Made by a program: the position numbers and the translations under genes
Source of the DNA: an uncultured Flavonifractor sp.
GTDB lineage: Bacteria > Bacillota > Clostridia > Oscillospirales > Oscillospiraceae
Assembly (NCBI GenBank): GCA_947384055.1
Contig: CANDFO010000014.1
Span: 1-45,401, forward strand
DNA: 45,401 bases
Direction of reading: 5' to 3'
Shown: positions 15,716 to 24,527 of the stretch, piece by piece
Layout: each line of letters starts with the position of its first letter
Numbering within the stretch: position 1 is the first letter of the stretch
Notes under the pieces: generated by a model
Told to the model about the DNA's origin: nothing
Databases searched by the model: none
Seen by the model: only the letters and a program-made list of their open reading frames with translations

Positions 15716-18700
15716 TTATTTGTTTGCCGCTGCGGGAACGCCCTTTTTCTTCCGCAGCTTTGCAGCCGTCAGCGCCACTGCCGCAACTCCGGCGGCCCCG
15801 GCCGCCAGCAGCAGAGGTCCGCCGCCCTCCGGTCGGGACAGCACCACCAGGGTGCCCTGGGGGGCGCTGGCAAAGACCAGATAGCTGCCGTCGGACTGAA
15901 CCTCCAGCGGCACAAAAGCTCCGTCCTGATAGAGGCCCGCCTGGGGATGTCCTCCGACGCCATCGGTCAGCGCCCGCAGTGTAACGGTATCGGGCAGGGC
16001 TTCTTCATCGGTGATTATATAGTCAAAGGCGGCCGCCACAGTACCGCCTGCCAGGGCGGTGCCGGTCAGTTCCTCCCTCGGGGTGAGGGTCAGCCTGGCC
16101 CTGGGAGAAAACGCCCCCTGCGCCAGCAGCAGGGGCCGCTCCCCGCCGGAGGAGATGGCTGTCACCCAGCCACTGTATCGGGCCTCCACTACAATGCTGC
16201 GGGTGATGTTGGCATAGTCAAATTCTTCCCACTGGCCATAATCGCCCTCCTGCGGCGGAACCGCGGGGAAACTCTCCGGGTCCAGCCTCCCGCCATAGGG
16301 GACCGTAACGCGTTTAACTACCCGTTCACCCGCCTGGAACACCACCTGTATGTTCAGAAAATCAGCGGGAACCCCCTCCAGGGCGGAAAACTCCGGCCAG
16401 TCCAGGGGCTCCGCCCGTCCGGTGTAGTCAATGCCGTCTATGGCCGCCGTCCGCTCTCTCAAATAGTAGTTTTCGGAGACCTCTCCCTCAGCCCAGCCCG
16501 CAATGGCTCCGATGCGTTCGCCGCCCTCCAGAACGCGGGTCATGGCAGTGCAGCGGGAGATGTCCATGCCCAGTCCGGCAATACCCCCCAGCTCGTCGCC
16601 GCCGCTGAGGTCCACCTGGGCGGCGCAGTCCCGGATAGTTCCCCGGCTTCGGCCGGCAATGCCGCCGCACTGCCCGCCGCCGGAAGAGCTCACGGCTCCG
16701 TAGCTGGCGCACGCCAGGGCCGCGCCCGCCTCCGCCCGGCCCAGAATGCCTCCGGCACAGCCGTTTTTGGAGGAGACCTCCCCCCGGTTTTCACAGCCGT
16801 GGAGCGTTGCGGTCAGGGTAATCACCGTATCCACCAGCAGCTCCTCTACCTCTAGGTCGATATCCTGTTCGGGGTCGGCGGAGATCTCCGGGGCCACTAT
16901 GCCCGCAATACCGCCGGTGTTGTTATCGCCCTGCACTGCGGCGCTGTTCCGGCAGGCGGATACCAGGCCGGGCCCTGTGAGCTCCTCCTGGGAGGCGTCC
17001 TCCACCGTCTTCTCCGGCCCCTGCACCAGGTCCGTCACCGCTTGGCGGGCCCGGTCCAGCTGGGCGATGATGGCGGTAGTGGTAGCGTGGAGCTCATCGC
17101 TGCCCGCGGCAGTTCCCTGGGTGATCCGGTCCACCTGCCGGCTGACGTCCTCCAGATGGGCATTCATCTCATCCAGCCGGAGCTGGCTCTGAGCATTGAG
17201 CTGGTCCAGATATGCCTTGACAGTATCCTCCACGTAATCCATTCGGTCGTTGACCAGCTGGAGGCTCTGGGAGGCCCCGCCGGAAAAGTCGCTCATGTGG
17301 CCGCTGAGACTGTCGAAGGCCATCTGCAGCGCCGCCATGGAAGCGTCGGCGTCCGCTCTGGCGCTGTTGAGGCTGTCGGAGGACTCCGACTGGATAGAGG
17401 ACAGGCCGTCCCACAGAGTCCCCATGCCGGAACCCATGCTGTGCAGGCGGCTGCCGATGCCCTGGATATGGCCCCCCAGGTCAATGGAACCCACATCCCA
17501 GCGGCTGAAGGCGGCGGCGATCCCCTCCAGGTCGAGGGCGGCGGCGGCCTGGACCGCGTCCTGAAGAAATCCCTTCAGCCGACGGACCTCATCGGCCATC
17601 CCGCTCATGTGACGGGAAATGGCCGCACTGTCCGCCTCCAGGCGGTCCATGCTCCGGCTGACCTCCGCGAAGCTGTCACTGATGCCGGTATCCACCGCCC
17701 CCAGCATGCCGTCCACCGCCCCGCCCAGCCGGGCCAAATGCCGGTTGAACTGCTCCAGATCTCCGCCGGCCTCCTCGCTGAACACATCCCAGTAGACCAG
17801 CAGATTGCTTATGGCCCGGTTCATATCCTGAATACCGTCGTACACCCGGCTGCCGGTGACATCCAGGTCCTCCAGGGCCTCGGTGCCCGACTGGTGGACG
17901 GTATCCCGCAGGGCGGACAGGGAGTCATTGACGGCCTCCACATCCTCTACCGCGTCCCCGGTAAGGCGGTTAACCTGACCTGCCAGACGGTCCATCAGGG
18001 CAAACAGGGCGGACATGGCCTCGTCCAGCTTGGCGGCAGGGTCCTCCCCGTAGGTGAACACGGAGTAGGGCTCAAACTGCCCCACAATGCCCCCCACGTC
18101 CTTCCGACCGGACACCGGGGCGGAATTGACGCTGGAAGTGATCGTTCCATTCTGCCTTCCGGCAATACCCCCCACATTGTAGCCCACGTGGGGGTAGCCC
18201 ACCGTACCCCGGTTGGCACAGTTTTGGATGATTCCGGTATTTTGTCCGGTAATGCCGCCGGTGTCCTCTGCGCCGGCGGCGTCCGTGTTGTTGACCGCGC
18301 CGTAATTGGTGCAGTCCTCAATCCGTCCCTTATTGGACCCCGCCAGGCCCCCGGTGCGGCTGACCCCGGTGAGAGAGGCCCGGTTGGTGCAGTTCCGCAG
18401 GACGCCGCTCTCCCCGTTGACGCCCACCAGACCGCCTACATCCTCCTCGCCGTCCACGCTGCCGGTGACGGCGACATGCTCTATCACGCCCAGGTTCTGC
18501 CCGGCCAGAGCGCCTACCCCGGTGGCGGTACCCTCCGGGGCCACCACCGCGTCCAGGGTCAGGTTCTTTACCACGGCCCCCTCCCGCAGGTAGCGGAACA
18601 GGCCCGTATCGGAGCCGCGCCCGGTGCAGACAAATCCCGTAATGCTGTGTCCCGCCCCGTCGAAGGTCCCCCCAAAGACGGGGATTGGCGTAAAGCCGCT

Positions 18701-18925
18701 GGAGGCCAGGTGCAGGTCGGCGGTGAGGACCACCGTGACGCCCTGAGACCAGGTGTCGGATACACACTGCTCCGACAGGCGGATGAGCTCCCGCACATTG
18801 GATATGTATATGGTATTCCCCTCTGCCGCCAAAGCGGGGAGGAGCATCTGCCCCCACAGGACGGCCGCCAGCAGCAGGGCTCCGGCCCGCCTTGCGGCCC
18901 CGGAGCACTTAATGCACTTGCTCAT
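15716..18925 (-). CDS. Large surface protein with GLUG repeats, coiled coil and C-terminal membrane anchor
   Basis: 1069 residues from ATG 18925, chosen for GGAGGAGGGGG just upstream; it overlaps the exporter gene by 17 bp. A signal peptide (about 1-35) leads to a beta-helix-like array of GLUG-type repeats at about 125-290 (GGLVGVNGESG, GGITGQNTG, GGIAGRQNG, GGIVGQ). A long helical, coiled-coil-rich stretch at about 300-670 follows, then a second GLUG group to about 830 (GGIAGRSRGTIRDC), beta domains, and a carboxy-terminal membrane helix with a basic tail (LRKKKG). The helical middle recalls YhgE/Pip or methyl-accepting proteins. Overlap with the MMPL gene implies a joint function, perhaps as an extracellular partner of the exporter. 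Exact role unknown. Confidence 0.8.
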   Translation of the reverse strand: MSKCIKCSGAARRAGALLLAAVLWGQMLLPALAAEGNTIYISNVRELIRLSEQCVSDTWSQGVTVVLTADLHLASSGFTPIPVFGGTFDGAGHSITGFVCTGRGSDTGLFRYLREGAVVKNLTLDAVVAPEGTATGVGALAGQNLGVIEHVAVTGSVDGEEDVGGLVGVNGESGVLRNCTNRASLTGVSRTGGLAGSNKGRIEDCTNYGAVNNTDAAGAEDTGGITGQNTGIIQNCANRGTVGYPHVGYNVGGIAGRQNGTITSSVNSAPVSGRKDVGGIVGQFEPYSVFTYGEDPAAKLDEAMSALFALMDRLAGQVNRLTGDAVEDVEAVNDSLSALRDTVHQSGTEALEDLDVTGSRVYDGIQDMNRAISNLLVYWDVFSEEAGGDLEQFNRHLARLGGAVDGMLGAVDTGISDSFAEVSRSMDRLEADSAAISRHMSGMADEVRRLKGFLQDAVQAAAALDLEGIAAAFSRWDVGSIDLGGHIQGIGSRLHSMGSGMGTLWDGLSSIQSESSDSLNSARADADASMAALQMAFDSLSGHMSDFSGGASQSLQLVNDRMDYVEDTVKAYLDQLNAQSQLRLDEMNAHLEDVSRQVDRITQGTAAGSDELHATTTAIIAQLDRARQAVTDLVQGPEKTVEDASQEELTGPGLVSACRNSAAVQGDNNTGGIAGIVAPEISADPEQDIDLEVEELLVDTVITLTATLHGCENRGEVSSKNGCAGGILGRAEAGAALACASYGAVSSSGGGQCGGIAGRSRGTIRDCAAQVDLSGGDELGGIAGLGMDISRCTAMTRVLEGGERIGAIAGWAEGEVSENYYLRERTAAIDGIDYTGRAEPLDWPEFSALEGVPADFLNIQVVFQAGERVVKRVTVPYGGRLDPESFPAVPPQEGDYGQWEEFDYANITRSIVVEARYSGWVTAISSGGERPLLLAQGAFSPRARLTLTPREELTGTALAGGTVAAAFDYIITDEEALPDTVTLRALTDGVGGHPQAGLYQDGAFVPLEVQSDGSYLVFASAPQGTLVVLSRPEGGGPLLLAAGAAGVAAVALTAAKLRKKKGVPAAANK

Positions 18926-21350
18926 GTTCCCCCTCCTCCAGTTCCAGCTCCTGATATTTGCTCTCAATCAGGGCGTCCACACTTCCGCGCATCACACCCT
19001 TGAATTCCCCGTCCACAAAGCCGGACACATGGCCCCGCACATGCCCGTCCAGCCGCATGATCCCGTTTTGGAAGCGCTGCTTCCGGTCCCGGTTCAGGGT
19101 GATGGCAGTGCGCTCAATGATAGCGTCGCCCAGCACCAGCAGCTGGGGCAGCACCGTCATGACCAGAATAATGGAGGTCAGCGTCCCCCGGCCCAGGGTA
19201 TCCCCGATGGAGCTGATGATGGTGTCGGTGGACAGCTTTCCGATGAGGAAGCCCGCCACCGTCATGATGGTGCCCGAGGTGAAGATGGTGGGGAAGGACT
19301 GATTCAGAGCCTCCACCGCCGCCGCCTTCCGGTCCATCTCCAGCTTCAGGTCCATATAGCGGTTGGTGATAACAATAGCGTAGTCAATCGTGGCTCCCAT
19401 CTGAATGGCGGAGACAATGAGGTAGCTCATGAAAAACAGATTGGTTCCGGTCAGATAGGGGTAGGAGAAATTAATCCAGATGGACCCCTGAATGGTAAGC
19501 ACCAGCAGCACGGGCAGACCCGCCGATTTAAAGGTAAACAGCAGGATGACCATAACAAAGAGCACGGTAAGCACGCTGATTTTCAGATTGTCCCCGGTAA
19601 AGGACTCCGACAGGTCCCGGGCGTTGGTGGAGTTGCCCACCAGGAGCACGTCCGCGCCATAGTATTCCGCCGCTACCGCCCGGATCTGGTCCAGCAGGGC
19701 ATAGGTCTCCGGGCTCTCCTCGGGCAGGTCGGCGGTGAACACCAGCCGGGACCAGTTTTCCCCCCGCAGTTGGGAGAGGCCCGCGTCCAGCTCTGTCTGA
19801 AGGTCCTCCACCTTCTGCGCCTGGTCCCCAGTGAGGCTCACCACGCCCTTGTCCTTTTGCTCCAGCAGAAACTCAAAGACGTCCAGCAGCGGGGCCGCAT
19901 AGTCGTCCGGGTCCTGGAAAACAGCTCCGTATTCCTCCACCGACAGCCCGTAGGCCTGGTACAGCAGCCGGGCCAGCTCAATGTCCACCCCGGCCAGCTC
20001 GGAGAACTGCCGTGGGCTGAGCTTATCGGTGAGATAGCGGCCGTCCTCCACCTCAATGTTGGCCAGCCCCGTGGCGGAGGTAATGGGCTCCAGGGCCTCC
20101 ACCCGGCGGAGCACCGCACCCTCGCTGTCGTAATCTCCCCGGGGAACCAGGACGGCGATGGTGTTGCTGTAGCCGAAGGTCCCGTCCATCTTGTCCAGGG
20201 CCACGCGGTAAGCGGGTTTGTTGCCGGAGTTGGTGGAGTTGGTGGAAAAGACATAGTCACAGCGGTTGGAGAACACCACGCAGGCGGCGGTCAGCACCAC
20301 AAAAATTACCGGCAGCACAAAGCGCAGTTTCATCACCAGCCGGCCCCAGAAGGTGATCCGGGGAACAAAGTTCTTGTGCCGGGTCTTTTCAATGCCCCGG
20401 TTGAAGAGCATCAGCAGGCCTGGCATCAGCAAAAACACCGTCAGCATGGAGCAGACAATCCCCTTGCTGAGGACGATTCCCATGTCGAAGCCGATGCGGA
20501 ACTGCATAAGCATCAGGGCGATGAGGCCGGAGATGGTGGTCAGCGAGGAGGAGGAAATCTCTACAATGGCCTTGGACAGGGAGGAGATGTCCGCTTCCCG
20601 GGCGTCCAGGACCTCCCGCTCCTCCATATAGCGGTGGCAGAAAATAATTGCGTAGTCGATGGCCAGGGCCAGCTGAAGCACCACCGCAATGGAGTTGGTA
20701 ATAAAGGATATAGAGCCGAAAATGAAGTTGGTGCCCATGTTCAGCAGAGCGGACACCACAAAGACAATCAGAAAGACCACCACCTCCAAATAGCTCTTGG
20801 AGGTGAACAGCAGCACCGCCACAATAACCACCGCGGCAATCAGCAGGATGACGCTCATTTCCTTGGCCAGGCTGTCAGAGCTCATGCCGTCGCCGGAGAC
20901 CACATAGCTGTCATAGGGTTCCACCAGCTCCCGGACCTCCTCCAGGGCGGCGTCGGCCTCCGGCGTGCCGTCCTCCCCCGAAAAGGAGACGGCATACAGG
21001 GCGGAGGCGTCTTTATAGTGGTCCGCGGAGCTGTCAAAGGCCACGCTGTCCACGCCCTTTATCCGCTCCAGGTCCTCCGCCAGAGCGGAGGCCTGCTCAT
21101 AGGTGATGCTGGACACCATCACCCGGGCGGAGCCCAGCGTGGTAAACTCCTCCTCCATCAGGGACAGTCCCCGCCGGGTCTCCGTGTCGGCAGGGAGATA
21201 GGAGGTGATATCGTTATTGACCTCTACCTTGGAGATGGAGGCGGCGCAGAACAGGCAGGCCGCAAAAAACACCAGGTAAAGGGCCTTGCGCTTATCCACA
21301 ATAAAGCGGGCCAGCTTAAAAATGGGGCTTTCCTTTTTTTCGTCGGCCAT
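18909..21350 (-). CDS. MMPL/RND-superfamily exporter
   Basis: 813 residues from ATG 21350 (AAGGAG 9 nt upstream; an earlier ATG at 21389 lacks a good site). The protein has the two-fold RND layout: one membrane helix, a soluble loop of about 150 residues, five or six helices, then the same again. Conserved membrane motifs include AIDYAIIFCHRYMEER in the first half and GATIDYAIVITNRYMDLK in the second, the GxxxDY pattern of MMPL transporters that carries the proton-coupling aspartate. MMPL proteins export lipids or other hydrophobic compounds. The amino-terminal transport half and the overlap with the large GLUG protein suggest an export complex with a dedicated surface partner. Substrate unknown. 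Confidence 0.9.
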   Translation of the reverse strand: MADEKKESPIFKLARFIVDKRKALYLVFFAACLFCAASISKVEVNNDITSYLPADTETRRGLSLMEEEFTTLGSARVMVSSITYEQASALAEDLERIKGVDSVAFDSSADHYKDASALYAVSFSGEDGTPEADAALEEVRELVEPYDSYVVSGDGMSSDSLAKEMSVILLIAAVVIVAVLLFTSKSYLEVVVFLIVFVVSALLNMGTNFIFGSISFITNSIAVVLQLALAIDYAIIFCHRYMEEREVLDAREADISSLSKAIVEISSSSLTTISGLIALMLMQFRIGFDMGIVLSKGIVCSMLTVFLLMPGLLMLFNRGIEKTRHKNFVPRITFWGRLVMKLRFVLPVIFVVLTAACVVFSNRCDYVFSTNSTNSGNKPAYRVALDKMDGTFGYSNTIAVLVPRGDYDSEGAVLRRVEALEPITSATGLANIEVEDGRYLTDKLSPRQFSELAGVDIELARLLYQAYGLSVEEYGAVFQDPDDYAAPLLDVFEFLLEQKDKGVVSLTGDQAQKVEDLQTELDAGLSQLRGENWSRLVFTADLPEESPETYALLDQIRAVAAEYYGADVLLVGNSTNARDLSESFTGDNLKISVLTVLFVMVILLFTFKSAGLPVLLVLTIQGSIWINFSYPYLTGTNLFFMSYLIVSAIQMGATIDYAIVITNRYMDLKLEMDRKAAAVEALNQSFPTIFTSGTIMTVAGFLIGKLSTDTIISSIGDTLGRGTLTSIILVMTVLPQLLVLGDAIIERTAITLNRDRKQRFQNGIMRLDGHVRGHVSGFVDGEFKGVMRGSVDALIESKYQELELEEGEHEQVH

Positions 21351-21500
21351 AGAATCCACTCCTTCTTCCCTAGCCGCCGCAGGCCGCATTTACCCGGCGG
21401 CGGACTTTATTCACAGCGCAAAACAGTGTAACATATCATAGCGCCTTCCATGATCCAGGTCAATATACACAATTGAGGCCGTGTATAGAATGGTCCGCCG

Positions 21501-21545
21501 GAAATATAAAACGGCCGCAACCCCAAAACATGAGGCTGCAGCCGT
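21501..21545 (-). terminator. Terminator of the degV-family gene
   Basis: Minus-strand stem formed by 21535-21545 and 21511-21520 (ACGGCTGCAGCC and GGTTGCGGCCGT with a mismatch), followed by TTTTATATTT. It lies 29 nt after the stop. Confidence 0.7.
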
Positions 21546-21573
21546 CTGTGGCAGTTCAGTTTTACCGGCGCCG

Positions 21574-22446
21574 CTATTTCCGCGGCAGGGACTTGGTCAA
21601 CGTGACCGCTCTGGCCCCCGGCCCGATATGGCAGGCCACGCTCAGGGACAGGGGATCCATCTCAATGGGCCAGCCGGGGAAGGCCGCCCGGAGCTCCTCC
21701 AGCCACTCCCGGGCCTCCTCCTCGCTGCCGGAGTAAGCTGCGTCAATGCGCATATCCTCCGGTCCGCCGCAGGTGGGAAAATCCCGGTCCAGAACTTGCC
21801 TGGCCGTATCAATCATAGTCTTTTTCGCGGCCTTCCAGCCGCGGGTTTTGGCGAAGGCGTCCAGCTTCTCTCCCTTGATACGCAGTACCGGCTTCAAATT
21901 CAGCACCGTGCCGATGGCCGCCGCCGCAGGCGTCAGGCGGCCGCCCTTCTTCAGGTATTTCAGGGTGTCCACCGTAATATAGATATCTGAGTCAAACTTG
22001 ACGGCCTCCAGCAGTTCCCGGATTTCCCGGGCGCTCTTTCCCGCCTCTGCCAAGGCCATGGCATCCTCCACCGAGCGGCGCAGGGTGATGGAAATCCGCT
22101 GGTTGTTGACCACCTCCACCCGGCCGCCGTAGTCCTGGGCCAGCATAACCGCCGTGTCGCAGGAGCTGCTCAGGCCGCTGGACATGGGGAGATAGACCAG
22201 TGCGTCGTGGTCCTGGAGTACCTCGTCCCACAGGGCGGTTACATCGCCGGGGGCGGGCTGTGTGGTTTTGACGTCCGCCCCCTCCTCCAGACGCCGGTAG
22301 AATTCCTCCTGCGTGAGGGTCACATCTTCAAAAAAGAGCTCGTCATTGATATAAAAGGGCATTGGCAGCACCCGGATCCCCAGCGCTTTTCCCTGTGCCT
22401 GGGTAATGCCGCTGTTGCTGTCGGTGACAACCGCGATTCTGCTCAT
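21574..22446 (-). CDS. DegV-family fatty-acid-binding protein
   Basis: 290 residues from ATG 22446, with AAGGA 8 nt upstream. It begins MSRIAVVTDSNSGI, the DegV signature, and retains VLPMPFYINDELFFED, the TTQPAPGD loop, LPMSSGLSSSCDTA and the KYLKKGGRLTPAAA segment. DegV/FakB proteins hold a fatty acid and present it to the kinase FakA for phosphorylation before phospholipid synthesis. Length fits the family (about 280-290). No fakA is in the window. Single gene with its own strong promoter. Confidence 0.93.
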   Translation of the reverse strand: MSRIAVVTDSNSGITQAQGKALGIRVLPMPFYINDELFFEDVTLTQEEFYRRLEEGADVKTTQPAPGDVTALWDEVLQDHDALVYLPMSSGLSSSCDTAVMLAQDYGGRVEVVNNQRISITLRRSVEDAMALAEAGKSAREIRELLEAVKFDSDIYITVDTLKYLKKGGRLTPAAAAIGTVLNLKPVLRIKGEKLDAFAKTRGWKAAKKTMIDTARQVLDRDFPTCGGPEDMRIDAAYSGSEEEAREWLEELRAAFPGWPIEMDPLSLSVACHIGPGARAVTLTKSLPRK

Positions 22447-22488
22447 ACATACCATCCTTATCTGCATCGGGCCGCTGTAGCTGTAGCC

Positions 22489-22516
22489 ATTATACTCAAT
22501 CGCCGGGAAATGTCAA
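22489..22516 (-). promoter_or_regulatory. Promoter of the degV-family gene
   Basis: Minus-strand TTGACA (22511-22516), 16-nt spacer, TATAAT (22489-22494), about 40 nt before the start codon. Confidence 0.8.
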
Positions 22517-22610
22517 GATGACAAAAAGCGGAAATTGTCAGAATCAGCCTCCGGTATTTCCAGCCGGCGTCCCCGGCCTCGCCTGCGGGTTCAACTTCCC
22601 GGAGCATAGG

Positions 22611-22639
22611 GCATATCCGCCGCCGCGGGAACATAGGAT
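22611..22639 (+). promoter_or_regulatory. Possible sporulation (sigma-E-like) promoter of spoIIP
   Basis: GCATATC (22611-22617), a 14-nt spacer and CATAGGAT (22632-22639) resemble the sigma-E pattern (-35 near GCATATT, -10 near CATACAAT). No housekeeping promoter is evident before spoIIP, and the gene is sigma-E-controlled in Bacillus. Two -10 positions deviate. Confidence 0.4.
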
Positions 22640-22710
22640 AGCGGTGTGCACGCCCCAAACAGGGACGGGCTGTCCACCAAAATACGGCAGATAAAAGGAT
22701 GGGATGCAGC

Positions 22711-23901
22711 ATGAAACAGGACAGAATCCAGTGGGGAAGGCTTCTGCGGCGGGGAGCGGCGCTGTTTATGGCGACACTGGCAGTATGGCTTCTGGCAGTC
22801 TGTGCCGGGGCGGGCGCCGCTGCCGGGGCGCTCCAGCGGCTGGGGGAAAACGGCGGCTTTGTATCGGCAATGCTGGCGGCGGAGCTGGGGGCGGCGGACG
22901 ACGGTACCCTCCGGGGCGCGCTGGACGGCTGGGGGCGGCTGGTGGTGGACCAGTCCGCTCTTCTGCGGGCCAACGGGCAGGGCGCCTCCCCCAAACCCGC
23001 CGGCGGGGAGCCTCTTTCCCCTGACCTCCCCGCCGGACAGCCGGCCCAGGACCACGACGATATCGCCGAACCCCCCGCGGCAACTGCCGCGCCGGGAACG
23101 GTAGTGGAACGTACGCTGATTCCCAACAGCACCCAGGGATATGTCTGCGCCGGCGGACTCTACCTCTATAACCGGACTAATCTGACAGTGGACCTGGCGG
23201 CCGCGGCCGCAGCCCCGGTGGATATCACCCTCCCGCAGGAGGGGCCCCAGGTCCTGATTGTACATACCCACGGCACTGAGGCCTATACCCCCGATGGCGC
23301 CGACCGCTATGAACCCTCTGATAACAACAGCCGTACCCTGGATAACAATTACAATGTGGTCCGCGTGGGAGACGAGGTGGAACGGGTTTTTACAGAGCTG
23401 GGACTGACGGTGCTCCACGATCGGACCCTCTACGACTACCCCAAGTACAGCGGGGCCTATGACCGCTCCGGTGCCGGAATTGCCGGTTATCTGGAGCAGT
23501 ATCCCTCCATCCGCATTATCCTGGATCTCCACCGGGACGCCCTGGTGGGGGAAGACGGCACCGTATACAAGGCCGTCACAACGATCGACGGGGTCAAAAC
23601 CGCCCAGGTTATGCTGGTGCTGGGCTCCAGCGAGGGCGGCGAGCACCCCAACTGGACCCGGAATCTGGCGCTGGCGGCCAAAATACAGCAGAGCATGAAT
23701 ACCCTTTACCCTACGCTGGCCCGGCCCATGGCCCTGCGCACCCCGCGGTATAATCAGCATATGAGCAGCGGTGCGCTGCTGGTGGAGGTAGGCTGCCACG
23801 GCAATACCCTCCAGGAGGCTCTGGCCGGGGCCCGGCTGTTCGCCCGCGCCGCCGGGCAGGTGCTTTTGAGTTTACAGACCACGCCCTCCGGCACGCCCTG
23901 A
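22711..23901 (+). CDS. spoIIP: Stage II sporulation protein P, peptidoglycan amidase/endopeptidase
   Basis: 396 residues from ATG 22711 (GGATGGG 7 nt upstream; ATG 22699 would sit inside that site). A membrane helix at about 10-40 tethers the protein, followed by a low-complexity linker and the SpoIIP catalytic domain from about 185. Metal-site motifs are visible: VLIVHTHGTEAYTP, LDNNYNVVRVGDE, LDLHRDAL and LLVEVGCHGNTLQEA. SpoIIP cuts stem peptides and glycan links so that the mother-cell membrane can engulf the forespore. The organism is thus probably a spore former. It is followed by an 18-bp hairpin and a copy of the dispersed repeat. Confidence 0.93.
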   Translation: MKQDRIQWGRLLRRGAALFMATLAVWLLAVCAGAGAAAGALQRLGENGGFVSAMLAAELGAADDGTLRGALDGWGRLVVDQSALLRANGQGASPKPAGGEPLSPDLPAGQPAQDHDDIAEPPAATAAPGTVVERTLIPNSTQGYVCAGGLYLYNRTNLTVDLAAAAAAPVDITLPQEGPQVLIVHTHGTEAYTPDGADRYEPSDNNSRTLDNNYNVVRVGDEVERVFTELGLTVLHDRTLYDYPKYSGAYDRSGAGIAGYLEQYPSIRIILDLHRDALVGEDGTVYKAVTTIDGVKTAQVMLVLGSSEGGEHPNWTRNLALAAKIQQSMNTLYPTLARPMALRTPRYNQHMSSGALLVEVGCHGNTLQEALAGARLFARAAGQVLLSLQTTPSGTP

Positions 23902-23912
23902 CCTGGCGGCAG

Positions 23913-23951
23913 ACAGACGGACGGCTCGGCTTTGCCGAGCCGTCCGTCTGT
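23913..23951 (+). terminator. Strong hairpin after spoIIP
   Basis: An 18-bp perfect stem (23913-23930 with 23934-23951) around TTT, 12 nt after the stop. It lacks its own T-tract; the next T-run belongs to the repeat hairpin at 23957-23984. Confidence 0.65.
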
Positions 23952-23953
23952 GC

Positions 23954-24050
23954 CTGTCGAAAAAGGCCTCCAGGCCTTTTTCGATAAAAGGGATACGGTC
24001 TGCTGTGCGCACCTTTTGGGCGCACTTGCAGGCCGAGCTGTTTGTCTGTC
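23954..24050 (+). repeat. Dispersed intergenic repeat, copy A (partial)
   Basis: Begins with a 13-bp self-complementary arm pair (23957-23969 with 23972-23984) of the form A-run, GGCCT, AGGCC, T-run, then AAAGGGATACGG and a segment ending in TTGCAGGCCGAGC. About 97 bp align with copies at 27639-27799 (same strand) and 38346-38510 (opposite strand). Homology fades after the GCCGAGC block. It lies 3' of spoIIP in the same orientation. Confidence 0.8.
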
Positions 24051-24394
24051 AAAAGGGGCAGGCAGAGGCACATTATAAAAAGCTCGCGTGGCTTTGAGAA
24101 AACGAAACCAACGACAGGAAAGGTGATTCCACAAGACGTTGAGTGCAAAAATCGGCAACACCACAAGGAGAACTATCTAACGGCGAGAGGGATACCGCTG
24201 TGTCCTCTGTGACAGCACCAGATACCTGCAACACCACTGCGTAAAGTGCGCTCCCTGGGCGACACAGGCAGCCCCCACAACCTCTCTGGGACTCCTGGTC
24301 CCTCCTGTCCTGTAAAAAATAATAGCCGGACAAAATCTGACTGTCCATTTACATATTAAAGCTTGCCGCGGCGTGAAGCGGCATCCATTTAGCC
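24051..24394. other. Intergenic region without a recognisable gene
   Basis: Between repeat copy A and the metN promoter. No frame has both a ribosome site and a plausible protein. I find no T-box, S-box or other recognisable methionine leader here. A short patch near 24066 (GAGGCACAT) may be a decayed extension of the repeat. Confidence 0.5.
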
Positions 24395-24423
24395 TTGACA
24401 TACCCGGTATTCTGGCATACAAT
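24395..24423 (+). promoter_or_regulatory. Promoter of the metNI operon
   Basis: TTGACA (24395-24400), a 17-nt spacer and TACAAT (24418-24423), nearly consensus. The leader of about 100 nt contains no riboswitch I recognise. Confidence 0.85.
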
Positions 24424-24527
24424 TTATCTGTCATATTTCAAAAAGCGCCCAAATCTGCGGCTGAGACAGCACGCAGGCCGGATGTCCCGGGGACGGGGTA
24501 GGGTCTGACGATAAAGGAGTGCTCGCC

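Noticed and set aside
24424..24527. A methionine riboswitch, T-box or TPP riboswitch upstream of metN
   Set aside because: A CTGAGA word (near 24461) recalls the TPP motif, but the remaining conserved blocks are absent, and no S-box or T-box signature is present.
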